DNA from: a virus | Virus record (IMG/VR): IMGVR_UViG_3300038701_000885 | Coordinates: 1-28,360 of that record | DNA: 28,360 nucleotides | Direction: 5' to 3' (one strand) | Part shown: positions 13,232 to 20,712 of the stretch, one piece after another | How the letters are laid out: each line of letters begins with the position of its first letter | Numbering within the stretch: the stretch's first letter is position 1 | Translations under genes and position numbers: made by a program | Notes under the pieces: model-generated | Databases searched by the model: none | Seen by the model: the letters and a program-made list of their open reading frames with translations, nothing else | Told to the model about the DNA's origin: nothing

Positions 13232-15996
13232 TGACTACACGAACAGTAGAATGGTACGCCCAACAATACACCAACCGATTCAACTGGGAACTAGTGCCGC
13301 TTGATCCCGGTCAAAAGTTCCCAACTACTAAGAACTGGGGCGAGAACACAATTAAAACACCTGAGCAGGCTAGTGCGTTCTATGCCAAGCATCCTGATTG
13401 GGGTGTAGGTCTTGTTCTTGGTAAGTCTAAAATGTGCAGTATCGACATCGACTGCGAAGACTCTTTTCAAGCCCTACTAGCTGAGTTCGGACTACCTGCC
13501 GAAGACCTTGATCAGTATCCTTGCATTATGGGGCGCGGACGCCGAATTACGTTCCGAGTTCCTGACGGTGCTGATCTAAAGTACTGCAAACTGAACTGGC
13601 CTAGTGAGGCAGACCCCACTGGTGCGATTCATAGAGGCATGATGAAAGATGCTTTGGCTGCACGCAATGAAGGGCGAACAGAAGACGAAGCAAAAATAAG
13701 AGAAGAGGCTAAACAGTATTCAAAGTTCACTGTTGTAGAGCTTCGCGTGGCTGACGCAAACGAAGGCCAGCAACGCCAAGACGTTCTACCGCCTACCATT
13801 CACCCAGACACAGGCAAGCCATACGAGTGGCTTGTTCAACCGCCTAAGCAAGGCGAATGGCCTACTGTACCAGATTGGGTGTTAAGCTTCTGGACTGCGT
13901 GGGATAAGTTCAAACCCCAGTTCATTGACGCTTGCCCATGGGGGCCAAAGCCTGAGCCAGTAGCGCACAAGCCAAAACCAGCTCCTAGTGCCGACTACGA
14001 TAACCAAGGCGTTAACGTAATCGAGGAATTCATCAAGGCACATGACCTATTCTCGATGTTGCGGAACTACGGTTATAGCAAGAAGGGCAACCGATGGTTA
14101 AGCCCGCACTCTGGTACTGGCATACCGGGTGTGCACATCCTACCAGACGGCGACCGTTGCTACATACACCACGCATCTGATCCGTTATGCAGTGCTGACA
14201 CAAACCAGCCTGTGAACTGCTTCGATCTGTTCTGCTACTACGAGCATAACAACGACGTGAGCAAGGCTGTCAAGGCTGCTGCTGAATTGCTAGGAATCAA
14301 GAGCAAGCGACAAGCGCCACCGCCTCCGATGCCTAAACAGGAAGCGCCAACGAGTGAGACTGAACCGGAGCAGCCACAAGCAGAACAGCCACAGCAGAAC
14401 GACCAGCCTGCTACAGAGTTCTTATGCCTAGGCTACAACGCCAACAGCATCTACGTGTTGCCTCGACGTTCTGAGCAAGTGACGCGCTTGGCATACGGAT
14501 CGCTGACCAAGTCAGCACTGTTGCAGATCGCAAGCCTCGAATGGTGGGGCGCGTTCTTTCCCAAGAAGGAAGGCATTGACTGGGAGCTGGCCATGAACGC
14601 ATTGCTTCGCTGGTGTGAGGCGAAGGGCATCTACGACCCTCGCAACGAGCGTGGACGTGGCGCGTGGTACGACAGCGGACAGCCAGTGCTTCACCTTGGC
14701 GGCTCTCTAATAGTGGACGGCAAGCAGAAGCGCATCAACGAGCACGAAAGCAAGTACATCTACACCAAGCAGGCAACGCTTGAGAACGCATTCAACGCTA
14801 CACCTGCCGACGACAAGGAAGCGGCTAAGCTGGGCGCTATCTTCAAGCAAGTGAACTGGATCAAGCCAGAGCACGGGCTACTAGCACTGGGCTGGTCAGT
14901 ACTAGCGCCTGTATGCGGCGCATTGAACTGGCGGCCTCACTTGTGGCTGACTGCGCAGCGTGGTGCGGGTAAGTCATGGTTTCAGTCGTACATCATGAAA
15001 CCTGTAGTAGGTGAAGAGTCGTTGATCTACTGCCAAGGCGGTACAACTGAGGCGGGTATACGCCAAGCTCTTAAGCGTGATGCTCGCCCGGTAATGTTCG
15101 ACGAAGCCGAAAGCGAAGACGCTAGCGCTGCCCGCCGGATGCAGTCAGTGCTAGAACTGGCCAGACAGTCTAGTAGCGACACTGGCGCGGAGATCGTGAA
15201 GGGTACGGCTAACGGTGACGGCATGAGCTTCAACGTTCGCTCCATGTTCCTTCTTGGATCTATCAACGTAGGATTGAAACAGGCAGCAGACGAAAGCCGC
15301 TTCTCTGTGGTAGCACTGGCACGACCTGACAAGGGTAAGGCTGAGGCTGAGCGGTTCGCAGGATTCGAGCGCGAAGTACTGGCCACGATGACACCTAGCT
15401 TCTGTGCGTCTATCCGTGCGCGTACTTACCACGGCATTCCTGTTATCCGCAAGAACGCCAAGGTACTGGCTCAAGCTGTTGCTGAGATGCTTGGTTCGCA
15501 GCGTATGGGTGATCAGGTAGGCACTCTATTAGCGGGAGCTTTCAGTCTTGCGGATATGAGTGAGTACAGTCTTGGTCATGCACGCGACCTAGTAGCAGGG
15601 CTGGACTTCAATGAGGCCACAGAAGCCGAGGAAGTCAGCGACGAGGCTAACTGCTTGAACGTGATCTTACAGCGCCAGGTGCGGGTTGATCTGGATGGTA
15701 TCGGTTCGGTTACCCGTTCACTAGGTGAGTTGGTAGACGTTGCAGCAGGTCGTGGCGAAGTAGGTGGGCTTAGTCGTGGCGAGGCTGGCGACACGCTTAG
15801 CCGCCATGGTTTGCGTGTCGAAGATGGCCGTCTTTGCGTGGCCAATACTCACGCAGAACTAGCCAAAACGTTACGCGATACACCTTGGAGCTCTGGTCAT
15901 CGTCGCATGTTGTTACGGATAGACGGGGCTGAAAGCGGCGCTAAGCCGATAAAATTTGCTGGCTCAGCTAGTCGATATGTGTCGATTCCCATATAA
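13231..15996 (+). CDS. Primase/polymerase-helicase fusion (AEP primase plus ATPase)
   Basis: This 921-residue protein combines two replication enzymes. The N-terminus resembles archaeo-eukaryotic primase/Prim-Pol domains, with motif I CSIDIDCED (Asp72, Asp74), GRGRRITF, and LPPTIHPDTGKPYEW (His191). A CHC2-like or linker segment follows, then a Pro/Gln-rich linker at ~360-395. The C-terminal part has Walker A TAQRGAGKSW (~573-583) and a Walker B-like PVMFDEAESE (~619-629), as in DUF927/superfamily-3-like phage helicases. It would open and prime the origin just downstream. C-ending codons are unusually common from ~14400 to 15500 compared with flanking genes, suggesting a different history or expression level. 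Confidence 0.75.
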   Translation: MTTRTVEWYAQQYTNRFNWELVPLDPGQKFPTTKNWGENTIKTPEQASAFYAKHPDWGVGLVLGKSKMCSIDIDCEDSFQALLAEFGLPAEDLDQYPCIMGRGRRITFRVPDGADLKYCKLNWPSEADPTGAIHRGMMKDALAARNEGRTEDEAKIREEAKQYSKFTVVELRVADANEGQQRQDVLPPTIHPDTGKPYEWLVQPPKQGEWPTVPDWVLSFWTAWDKFKPQFIDACPWGPKPEPVAHKPKPAPSADYDNQGVNVIEEFIKAHDLFSMLRNYGYSKKGNRWLSPHSGTGIPGVHILPDGDRCYIHHASDPLCSADTNQPVNCFDLFCYYEHNNDVSKAVKAAAELLGIKSKRQAPPPPMPKQEAPTSETEPEQPQAEQPQQNDQPATEFLCLGYNANSIYVLPRRSEQVTRLAYGSLTKSALLQIASLEWWGAFFPKKEGIDWELAMNALLRWCEAKGIYDPRNERGRGAWYDSGQPVLHLGGSLIVDGKQKRINEHESKYIYTKQATLENAFNATPADDKEAAKLGAIFKQVNWIKPEHGLLALGWSVLAPVCGALNWRPHLWLTAQRGAGKSWFQSYIMKPVVGEESLIYCQGGTTEAGIRQALKRDARPVMFDEAESEDASAARRMQSVLELARQSSSDTGAEIVKGTANGDGMSFNVRSMFLLGSINVGLKQAADESRFSVVALARPDKGKAEAERFAGFEREVLATMTPSFCASIRARTYHGIPVIRKNAKVLAQAVAEMLGSQRMGDQVGTLLAGAFSLADMSEYSLGHARDLVAGLDFNEATEAEEVSDEANCLNVILQRQVRVDLDGIGSVTRSLGELVDVAAGRGEVGGLSRGEAGDTLSRHGLRVEDGRLCVANTHAELAKTLRDTPWSSGHRRMLLRIDGAESGAKPIKFAGSASRYVSIPI

Positions 15997-16022
15997 TAGC
16001 GTTACCCCTAGTATATAACCTT

Positions 16023-16045
16023 AGCCCCTTAATTGGGGCTTTTTT
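16023..16045 (+). terminator. Rho-independent terminator after the primase gene
   Basis: AGCCCC and GGGGCT are perfect six-base arms around a TTAATT loop, followed by six T. It is placed 27 bases after the primase stop and ends the rightward replication operon. It lies within the iteron field, between the first and second iteron. Confidence 0.8.
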
Positions 16046-16082
16046 ATGTCTGAAAGGAATATAGGGTAACGTTTTGGAGCTT

Positions 16083-16104
16083 GCGTTACCCCTGCGTTAC
16101 CCCT
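16083..16104 (+). repeat. Tandem pair of 11-base iterons
   Basis: GCGTTACCCCT occurs twice with no gap, 16083-16093 and 16094-16104. One turn of helix per repeat puts both sites on the same DNA face, as expected for cooperative initiator binding. Confidence 0.7.
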
Positions 16105-16310
16105 GTTTTCCCTTTAAAATCAATGACTTAGCAAAAAGTAACGCTGGTAACGCAAAATTAGGATAGATATATATAAGGAATGAATACCAAGTATGTAGGC
16201 TAGTATGGGTTATTTTTTCTATAGGGGGCTCTATTATTATTATTATTTGTAACTTTATTATTATTATTAGGGGGAAACCCAGTAAACATGGGCCTTTCAG
16301 CGGGAACGCT

Positions 16311-16343
16311 AGGGGTAACGGCAAGCTTGCCAGCGTTACCCCT
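16311..16343. repeat. Inverted iteron pair around a 12-base palindrome
   Basis: AGGGGTAACG at 16311-16320 faces CGTTACCCCT at 16334-16343. Between them, sharing the last G of the left arm, lies the perfect palindrome GGCAAGCTTGCC (16320-16331). The element could extrude as a cruciform or bind a dimer. It sits on the far side of the AT-rich tract from the tandem iterons. Confidence 0.65.
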
Positions 16344-16440
16344 GTCTTGTAAATCATTGATTTATAAGGGTTTTAGGGGTAACGGTAATCGTTACCGTAG
16401 TTTTTATAACTAAAGGTTATTAATATACAGACGCATACCG

Positions 16441-16468
16441 TTGTGTCCTGCAGTTATCCTGCTACACT
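16441..16468 (+). promoter_or_regulatory. Promoter for the post-origin early genes
   Basis: TTGTGT, a 16-base spacer, then TGC followed by TACACT, an extended -10 form. It lies ~35 bases before the gene at 16502 and directly after the iteron field. Confidence 0.55.
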
Positions 16469-16501
16469 GACAGGGTGTTCAATTAAAAAGGAGTGATAGA
16501 G

Positions 16502-16852
16502 ATGTTTGATTACGGGACTAAGCCTATAAACAGAACAGCCGGATTGGTTACTGGCCAATCTGGGTGTGCAACAGATGATACGCTGAGTGATGAGCAACTA
16601 AGGGAAAACTTAGTATCAAAATGGAAGGCGCTGACTAACAAGATAAAAACAATGGATAAAGGATCGCCAGAGAGGAAGATATTAGGTAAGGAACAAGCAG
16701 AACTACAAAAGCAAATCTCGAATCTTAGGCCTAAGCGAAAATACAAGGATTTAAGGGATCATATACTTGACGTACTAAGAGAAGAGCTATCAGAGTTTGA
16801 GTTCAGAAGACTAATACATAAAGCAAGTATTCGAGCAGACGAGCAGGAGTGA
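16502..16852 (+). CDS. Hypothetical coiled-coil protein
   Basis: The 116-residue protein is charged and mostly helical. A likely coiled coil lies at ~40-80 (SKWKALTNKIKTMDKG; EQAELQKQISNL), followed by a basic KRKYKDL and a helical acidic end. The start chosen is the ATG in GGAGTGATAGAGATG, not the in-frame GTG that overlaps the ribosome site. The stop is part of the same leader repeated before the next gene. No family is recognised. Confidence 0.55.
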   Translation: MFDYGTKPINRTAGLVTGQSGCATDDTLSDEQLRENLVSKWKALTNKIKTMDKGSPERKILGKEQAELQKQISNLRPKRKYKDLRDHILDVLREELSEFEFRRLIHKASIRADEQE

Positions 16853-16857
16853 TAGAG

Positions 16858-17049
16858 ATGAAAGAATCAGTGAAACAACTATACAAAGCGCTTGTTGGTA
16901 TCGAGCGCAAAGTAGATCTAGCAGAAAACATGGGTGGCGAGGTTGTTACTCTTACGATAGAAGAGGCAGATTCGCTTATTCGAATAATGGATACGGTTAT
17001 ATCTGATGAGCTAGGCATTAACCCAGAACTATTGGAGGTGGTGAAGTGA
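16858..17049 (+). CDS. Hypothetical small acidic protein
   Basis: The 63-residue helical protein begins MKESVKQLYKALVGIERK and contains a run of acidic residues (IEEADSLIRIMDTVISDE). Its leader repeats the AGGAGTGATAGAGATG of the preceding gene, where TGA-TAG gives tandem stops for the upstream frame. It overlaps the next gene by GTGA. Function is unknown. Confidence 0.5.
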   Translation: MKESVKQLYKALVGIERKVDLAENMGGEVVTLTIEEADSLIRIMDTVISDELGINPELLEVVK

Positions 17050-17288
17050 GTGATTTACTAGCAAAAGACTGTTACGGGATAAACCAATTGACGCCTACAT
17101 TGAGAATAAAGCGAAAGCTATGGCATCCGCCAGCGTTGTTTAGTTCTTGCTTCTGTCTTCAGGAAAAAGGATTTTTAGGTTTATATTGGACAATATCTTG
17201 GAATTACGTTGACGTTCTTTCTGAAGATAATGAAAAAGCCGAATTTATTGAGAGATGGTTAAGATGGGACGCTAGCGAATATAACTAA
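17046..17288 (+). CDS. Hypothetical protein, GTG start
   Basis: The 80-residue protein starts at the GTG of a four-base GTGA overlap, 5 bases after GGAGGTG. It is rich in W, L and C (KLWHPPALFSSCFCLQEKGF, then GLYWTISWNYVDVLSED). No membrane segment is convincing and no family is recognised. Its 3' end overlaps the non-AUG membrane ORF. Confidence 0.5.
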   Translation: MSDLLAKDCYGINQLTPTLRIKRKLWHPPALFSSCFCLQEKGFLGLYWTISWNYVDVLSEDNEKAEFIERWLRWDASEYN

Positions 17289-17415
17289 CAACACCCAAGG
17301 CCCGCTATTAAACGCTAAACGGATAGCGGTAGTAAGTATCATAATTTTATTAATCGCCCTGTGTGTGGCCATAGGTTACGTCTGGGTGTGTATTTGGAGG
17401 GAGATTAACCAATGA
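17281..17415 (+). CDS. Small membrane protein ORF without a standard start codon
   Basis: This frame encodes a 44-residue protein, beginning ITNNTQGPLLNAKR. A strong membrane span follows (IAVVSIIILLIALCVAIGYV) and the end is WREINQ. Its TGA overlaps the methylase ATG as ATGA, and its proposed first codon, ATA at 17281, overlaps the end of the previous gene. That is the tiling seen for every other gene here. No in-frame ATG, GTG, CTG or TTG precedes the span, so it either uses ATA or lost its start by a point change. A 7-base inverted repeat (CCGCTAT/ATAGCGG, 17302-17329) lies in its 5' half. Confidence 0.4.
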   Translation: MTNNTQGPLLNAKRIAVVSIIILLIALCVAIGYVWVCIWREINQ

Positions 17416-18131
17416 AATACATGGGAAGCAAGAACAGGATCGCAAAGCATCTTTTGCCGATAATTCTGAAGGATAGAAAGGAGGGCCAATGGTACGTAGA
17501 GCCTTTTGTGGGTGGTGCCAATATGATTGATAAGGTTGACGGTAATCGGATTGGGGCGGATTTGAATCCTTTTTTAATAAAAGCCCTTGAACTTATTAGA
17601 GATAATCCTGAATCCATTCCTGATGTCATTACAGAGGAGGAGTATAAATACTTCAAGGAGTATGGGGAGTGTACGGGCATTACTGGATTTGTGGCATTTT
17701 CAATGTCTTTTGGCGGCAAGTTCTTTGGTGGATACAGGAGGGATAAAGCAGGCACCAAAGGGTGCGTTGATAATATGAAAAATCAAACTAGGATGGCAAA
17801 AAACTCAGCTATAAAACAGTCTTCAAATATTAAGAGTGTCATATTTCATGCCATGCCATATGAACACTTGGATATTCCTAGTAATAGCATTATATATTGC
17901 GACCCGCCATACCAAGGCACGACAGGCTACAAAGACAAATTCAACCATGAAGACTTCTGGCAATGGTGCCGCGATAAAGTAAGCGAAGGGCATAGAGTGT
18001 TTATTAGTGAATATAACGCGCCTGATGACTTTAAATGCGTCTGGCAGCAAGAGTTGAATGTAAGTGTGGCAAAGAGTGGAAAGCACAAAAAGGCTACGGA
18101 AAAGCTATTTGTGCATGAGTCGCAAAACTAA
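17412..18131 (+). CDS. Dam-like N6-adenine DNA methyltransferase (D12 class)
   Basis: This 239-residue protein has MKYMGSKNRI at the start, the AdoMet-binding YVEPFVGGANMI (motif I, residues ~28-39) and catalytic DPPYQGT (164-170). The spacing is normal for D12/Dam enzymes. The length is slightly below Dam (~270). It would methylate adenines in phage DNA, guarding against restriction or self-attack by the phage nuclease. GGAGGGAG lies 10 bases upstream and the start overlaps the small membrane ORF by ATGA. A second methylase-like gene of the C5 type is encoded at 6581-7237. Confidence 0.85.
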   Translation: MKYMGSKNRIAKHLLPIILKDRKEGQWYVEPFVGGANMIDKVDGNRIGADLNPFLIKALELIRDNPESIPDVITEEEYKYFKEYGECTGITGFVAFSMSFGGKFFGGYRRDKAGTKGCVDNMKNQTRMAKNSAIKQSSNIKSVIFHAMPYEHLDIPSNSIIYCDPPYQGTTGYKDKFNHEDFWQWCRDKVSEGHRVFISEYNAPDDFKCVWQQELNVSVAKSGKHKKATEKLFVHESQN

Positions 18132-18135
18132 CCCC

Positions 18136-18164
18136 TTGCAGTAACACCACATCGGCGCTATTGT
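18136..18164 (+). promoter_or_regulatory. Sigma70-like promoter
   Basis: TTGCAG, a 17-base spacer and TATTGT lie in the gap between the adenine methylase and the 53-residue gene, ~30 bases before its ATG. The spacing is ideal but the -10 box is only moderate. Confidence 0.45.
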
Positions 18165-18192
18165 TGGGGCCTACTAGAAAAGGAGAGTTAAA

Positions 18193-18354
18193 ATGAAATA
18201 TACACCAGAACAATTCAAAGCAATGGCACTAGAAGCCATCGAAGCGAAGCACAACCATGACCCGCGATATTTTCAGCTAGTTATGACGATTAGCATGGTT
18301 GCAGGAATGCAGCCTAGCGAAGTGGAAGCGCGTATTATGGAGTTGGCAGCATGA
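18193..18354 (+). CDS. Small helical hypothetical protein
   Basis: The 53-residue product (MKYTPEQFKAMALEAIEAKH at the start; ARIMELAA at the end) is predicted to be all helix. AAAAGGAGAG lies 6-7 bases upstream. The stop overlaps the next ATG as ATGA. No family is recognised. Confidence 0.6.
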   Translation: MKYTPEQFKAMALEAIEAKHNHDPRYFQLVMTISMVAGMQPSEVEARIMELAA

Positions 18355-18539
18355 GCAAACTAAAAAACACACGCCTAGTTAAGCAGCTAGTTGAACTGGG
18401 TGTATCAACGACTCACCAGGCGCGTGCGCTAGACGAGTCAATAAATAAGATTAAAAACATTCAGCAGGGCCGTTCAGCAGGTGAGCTGCAAGATTGGCAA
18501 GTTAAGAAGTTAGCCAAGTTAGTGGAGTTATTGAAATGA
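18351..18539 (+). CDS. Small basic protein, HTH-like
   Basis: The 62-residue protein is strongly basic and helical. The segment LVELGVSTTHQARALDESI followed by KIKNIQQGRS has the look of a small DNA-binding HTH (phage Cro/YdaS-like). It overlaps both neighbours by four bases. Regulation of the following early genes would be one reading. Confidence 0.5.
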   Translation: MSKLKNTRLVKQLVELGVSTTHQARALDESINKIKNIQQGRSAGELQDWQVKKLAKLVELLK

Positions 18540-18883
18540 GTGGATTTACTAAAGGTCCGTGGTCTCAAAAAGAGAGTTACGATATAGAAATTCGGAATGA
18601 TAATGAACTGGTCTGCAATATACCAACTTGGGACCCCGACAATACAGGCTACAATGTTTGCACTGAGGTAGCAGCCAACGCAAACCTAATAGCAGCCGCG
18701 CCGGATATGCTTGAGGCTTTGGAGTCCACAAACAAAGAATTGCAGTCTGTAATTACGAAGCTAAACCAAATGCTAAAGAAAAATATTTCGCCTTATGATT
18801 TGGATGAACCTGAATATTACGATATGCAAACATGCCACGAAAATCAGGTGTTAATCGCAAAAGCCAAAGGAGAGAGTCAATGA
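18536..18883 (+). CDS. Hypothetical phage protein
   Basis: The 115-residue protein contains FTKGPWS at the N-terminus and ANANLIAAAPDMLEAL near residue 45-60. These are two signatures of a very widespread family of small phage proteins of unknown function. A helical region and an acidic segment rich in Y and D (DLDEPEYYDMQ) follow. It overlaps both neighbours by four bases. Confidence 0.65.
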   Translation: MSGFTKGPWSQKESYDIEIRNDNELVCNIPTWDPDNTGYNVCTEVAANANLIAAAPDMLEALESTNKELQSVITKLNQMLKKNISPYDLDEPEYYDMQTCHENQVLIAKAKGESQ

Positions 18884-19068
18884 TTGATGAAGAAAAAGTA
18901 CTGAAGCACAGTAAAGAGGCTTGCTATGTTGGTATTACCGGTGGCGCAATATTCTCATTATTTGCCAGTAGTATTGAGCCATTGCTTGTAGGCGGTTTAT
19001 TTTCCTTGCTTTCAATGGCAAAGCATTACGACTTAAAGCGTTTTATTAAAAAGGAGCAAAATCAATGA
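18880..19068 (+). CDS. Small membrane protein
   Basis: The 62-residue protein starts in an ATGA overlap, with AAAGGAGAGAG upstream. Residues ~16-46 are hydrophobic (YVGITGGAIFSLFA then LLVGGLFSLLSMA), probably two spans with a short polar turn, and the end is basic (KRFIKKEQNQ). It could be an early host-membrane or exclusion protein. No family is recognised. Confidence 0.55.
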   Translation: MIDEEKVLKHSKEACYVGITGGAIFSLFASSIEPLLVGGLFSLLSMAKHYDLKRFIKKEQNQ

Positions 19069-19850
19069 AACCAAACCAACTAAAATGCTACCCGCAAGTT
19101 TCCGCCGTAATTGGCGAGGCTTTGGCGGATTATGAACTGCAGCGCGTTATTGATTGTGATAAGTGCCATGTAAATATTGACAGGGAGACCGTAGGGGCTG
19201 CGTTCGCTTGGAGAGGTTCGCCACAGACTGGTGATTTTTGGAAGTTAATTGATAGAGGCCAAAACCCCTACGACCACGGACACGAAAAGCCGGAGGTTAA
19301 GGAGTGGGGGTATATGGGTGAAAATTGGTATAAATTGGAGTTTTTAAATAAAAAAGGGTTTCCATATAAAGCTACAACCAAAAGCGTAACCATGCCGGAC
19401 TGGGTGCCAGAGTTGTCCGAAATAACCCCTACGAATTCGGACAAGACTAATGTCCATAAATCCGAATCTGGGTACAAAGAGCATAAGTCAGACACGTTTA
19501 AGCGACTGCGAAAGCAATTAGGATCTGAAGCAGCATACCGGATCGTGTGGGGTGACCCTGAATCCGAATCAAAAGACGGGCCAAACGAGAAACTAAAGGC
19601 GGCTTTTGATAAGGCTAGCGAGATGGGGTTCGATAAGCCAATCAACAAATACAAAGTACTATGTAAAGGCGCAGAGATTGACGTGTATGACGTGCTACTA
19701 GCCTATGCAGTAACGAACCCAGCAGATCAGCACGCAATTAAAAAGATGTTGATGCCAGGTAAGCGCGGCGTTAAAGATGCAAATCAAGACCGCAAAGAGG
19801 CCATTCAGTCACTTGAGCGTGCGATTGAACTTGCATCCGCCAGCGAGTAG
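19065..19850 (+). CDS. Two-part hypothetical phage protein
   Basis: The 261-residue protein overlaps its upstream neighbour by ATGA. The N-terminal ~100 residues contain a W-rich passage (AFAWRGSPQTGDFWKLIDRG), often seen in phage early proteins. The centre is low complexity and charged (SESGYKEHKSDTFKRLRK). The last ~70 residues (IDVYDVLLAYAVTNPADQ, AIKKMLMPGKRG) match a domain I know from many phages but cannot name. The promoter at 19831 lies inside its 3' end. Function is unknown. Confidence 0.6.
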   Translation: MKPNQLKCYPQVSAVIGEALADYELQRVIDCDKCHVNIDRETVGAAFAWRGSPQTGDFWKLIDRGQNPYDHGHEKPEVKEWGYMGENWYKLEFLNKKGFPYKATTKSVTMPDWVPELSEITPTNSDKTNVHKSESGYKEHKSDTFKRLRKQLGSEAAYRIVWGDPESESKDGPNEKLKAAFDKASEMGFDKPINKYKVLCKGAEIDVYDVLLAYAVTNPADQHAIKKMLMPGKRGVKDANQDRKEAIQSLERAIELASASE

Positions 19851-19858
19851 GCTATTCT
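19831..19858 (+). promoter_or_regulatory. Sigma70-like promoter at gene end
   Basis: TTGCAT, a 16-base spacer and TATTCT overlap the end of the previous gene, ~40 bases before the ATG at 19901. The leader contains a GGGCG/CGCCC hairpin (about 19869-19883) just before the ribosome site. Confidence 0.45.
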
Positions 19859-19900
19859 AATATTGTACGGGCGCTAGTCGCCCATAAAAAGGAGAGTAAA

Positions 19901-20284
19901 ATGACTGATTATATGAAAGAAATATCCGAATTTGAGTTCGTGGTAGATGAGCATGGAGAGTTTATCGGCCCTGAGGGTAATTCGCACGAGACAAAAGCAG
20001 AAGCTATGTATTATGGCCAATTGGGAGGGTGTGGTTGTGGGTCGCCTCAGTGTGTTCATAAGTTTATTATAGACATACTAAGTAAGCAGAATCCAAAAAC
20101 AAAAATGCTAGACTATGAGCTAATAACGTCTCATATAGAAGATAACCATGATGAAGCCTACCAGTTTATTATGCATATGCTTGGCGAAAAGCACTTAGTA
20201 GAACATGGAGGGTCGGTTTACGGCTCATGGCTGACCCCTCGCGGGGAGCAGTTTGTTGAAATTGGCCCAGTTGAGGAGGAATAA
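19901..20284 (+). CDS. Hypothetical protein with Cys cluster and winged-helix-like end
   Basis: The 127-residue acidic protein has GGCGCGSPQCVH near residues 42-53, a cysteine/histidine cluster that could bind metal. The C-terminal half (YELITSHIEDNHDEAYQFI, then HLVEHGGSVYGSWLTPRG) resembles a winged helix with its wing. AAAGGAG lies 7 bases upstream. It may be a regulatory or host-binding protein. No family is recognised. Confidence 0.55.
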   Translation: MTDYMKEISEFEFVVDEHGEFIGPEGNSHETKAEAMYYGQLGGCGCGSPQCVHKFIIDILSKQNPKTKMLDYELITSHIEDNHDEAYQFIMHMLGEKHLVEHGGSVYGSWLTPRGEQFVEIGPVEEE

Positions 20285-20287
20285 ATC

Positions 20288-20530
20288 ATGTCACAACCAA
20301 AACCACTAAACTATCTGCTTAGCAGACTAGACCATCGCATGGTCAACGAAGCCAAACGAGAAGCATTTCTATCTATTGAGCGCAATAAACCATTTATGCG
20401 GTACGGCGCGCCTGTTAGTTATCCGCAAACGCCAGCGCTTCTTAGATTGGACAGCTTCACATTCGACTTGTGCATTGTGAACGCGCGCGAGGTTGCGCTT
20501 AAAGCTATTAATAAGATGATGGAGGGGTGA
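20288..20530 (+). CDS. Hypothetical protein
   Basis: The 80-residue protein starts 3 bases after the previous stop, with GAGGAGG upstream. It is basic at the N-terminal side (LSRLDHRMVNEAKREAF). It then has RYGAPVSYPQTPALLRL and a helical end. No family is recognised. Confidence 0.5.
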   Translation: MSQPKPLNYLLSRLDHRMVNEAKREAFLSIERNKPFMRYGAPVSYPQTPALLRLDSFTFDLCIVNAREVALKAINKMMEG

Positions 20531-20533
20531 GGT

Positions 20534-20710
20534 ATGACAATTATTGAGAGTTTTGTTTTGGCACTAATCATTACAGTATTAATACTGCTAGGTGTAGTCA
20601 TAGGTATTGGTTCGGGCGCTACAAACTATGAAATATTGACCGCCTGCGAAGCCGAACTGCCACGCAATGAGCATTGCATTCTAATAGCCGTACCTGAGAA
20701 AGGGGAGTGA
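20534..20710 (+). CDS. Small single-span membrane protein
   Basis: The 58-residue product begins with a membrane span (FVLALIITVLILLGVVIGIG, residues ~7-26). A short exposed domain with two Cys follows (LTACEAELPRNEHCILIAVP), a pattern common in siphophage early regions. GGAGGGG lies ~9 bases before the ATG. Its stop overlaps the next gene's ribosome site. The likely topology is N-in, C-out with a disulfide-bonded periplasmic part. Confidence 0.6.
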   Translation: MTIIESFVLALIITVLILLGVVIGIGSGATNYEILTACEAELPRNEHCILIAVPEKGE

Positions 20711-20712
20711 TT

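Larger units (their letters stand above)
15999..16398. other. Candidate replication origin (iterons plus AT-rich element)
   Basis: This ~400-base non-coding segment follows the primase-ATPase gene. It holds repeats of GCGTTACCCCT or its complement AGGGGTAACG at 15999-16009, 16083-16093, 16094-16104, 16311-16320, 16333-16343 and 16375-16384. Weaker GTAACGC or GGGTAACG cores are at 16063, 16138 and 16147. Between them, about 16231-16270 is a TTATTATTA-rich tract suited to duplex opening. A 7-base stem with a 3-base loop (ACGGTAA/TTACCGT) is at 16382-16398. Iterons, an AT-rich tract and an adjacent primase gene are the usual parts of a phage origin. The initiator protein is not identified. Confidence 0.6.

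Noticed and set aside
15027-15474. Two long minus-strand ORFs inside the primase-ATPase gene
   Set aside because: They come from the GC-richer, C-ending codon region and overlap Walker B of the real gene; no supporting signals.
15992-15997. TATAAT at the end of the primase gene
   Set aside because: No -35 box at a suitable distance and a terminator directly downstream, so I did not call a promoter.
16097-16357. Minus-strand 86-residue ORF over the iteron/AT-rich segment
   Set aside because: Its sequence is low-complexity Ile/Pro/Leu from the AT tract and iterons, it has no ribosome site and it does not join any operon.
16083-16384. Iterons considered as a CRISPR array
   Set aside because: Repeats are 10-11 bases, occur in both orientations and have irregular spacing, and no cas gene is present.
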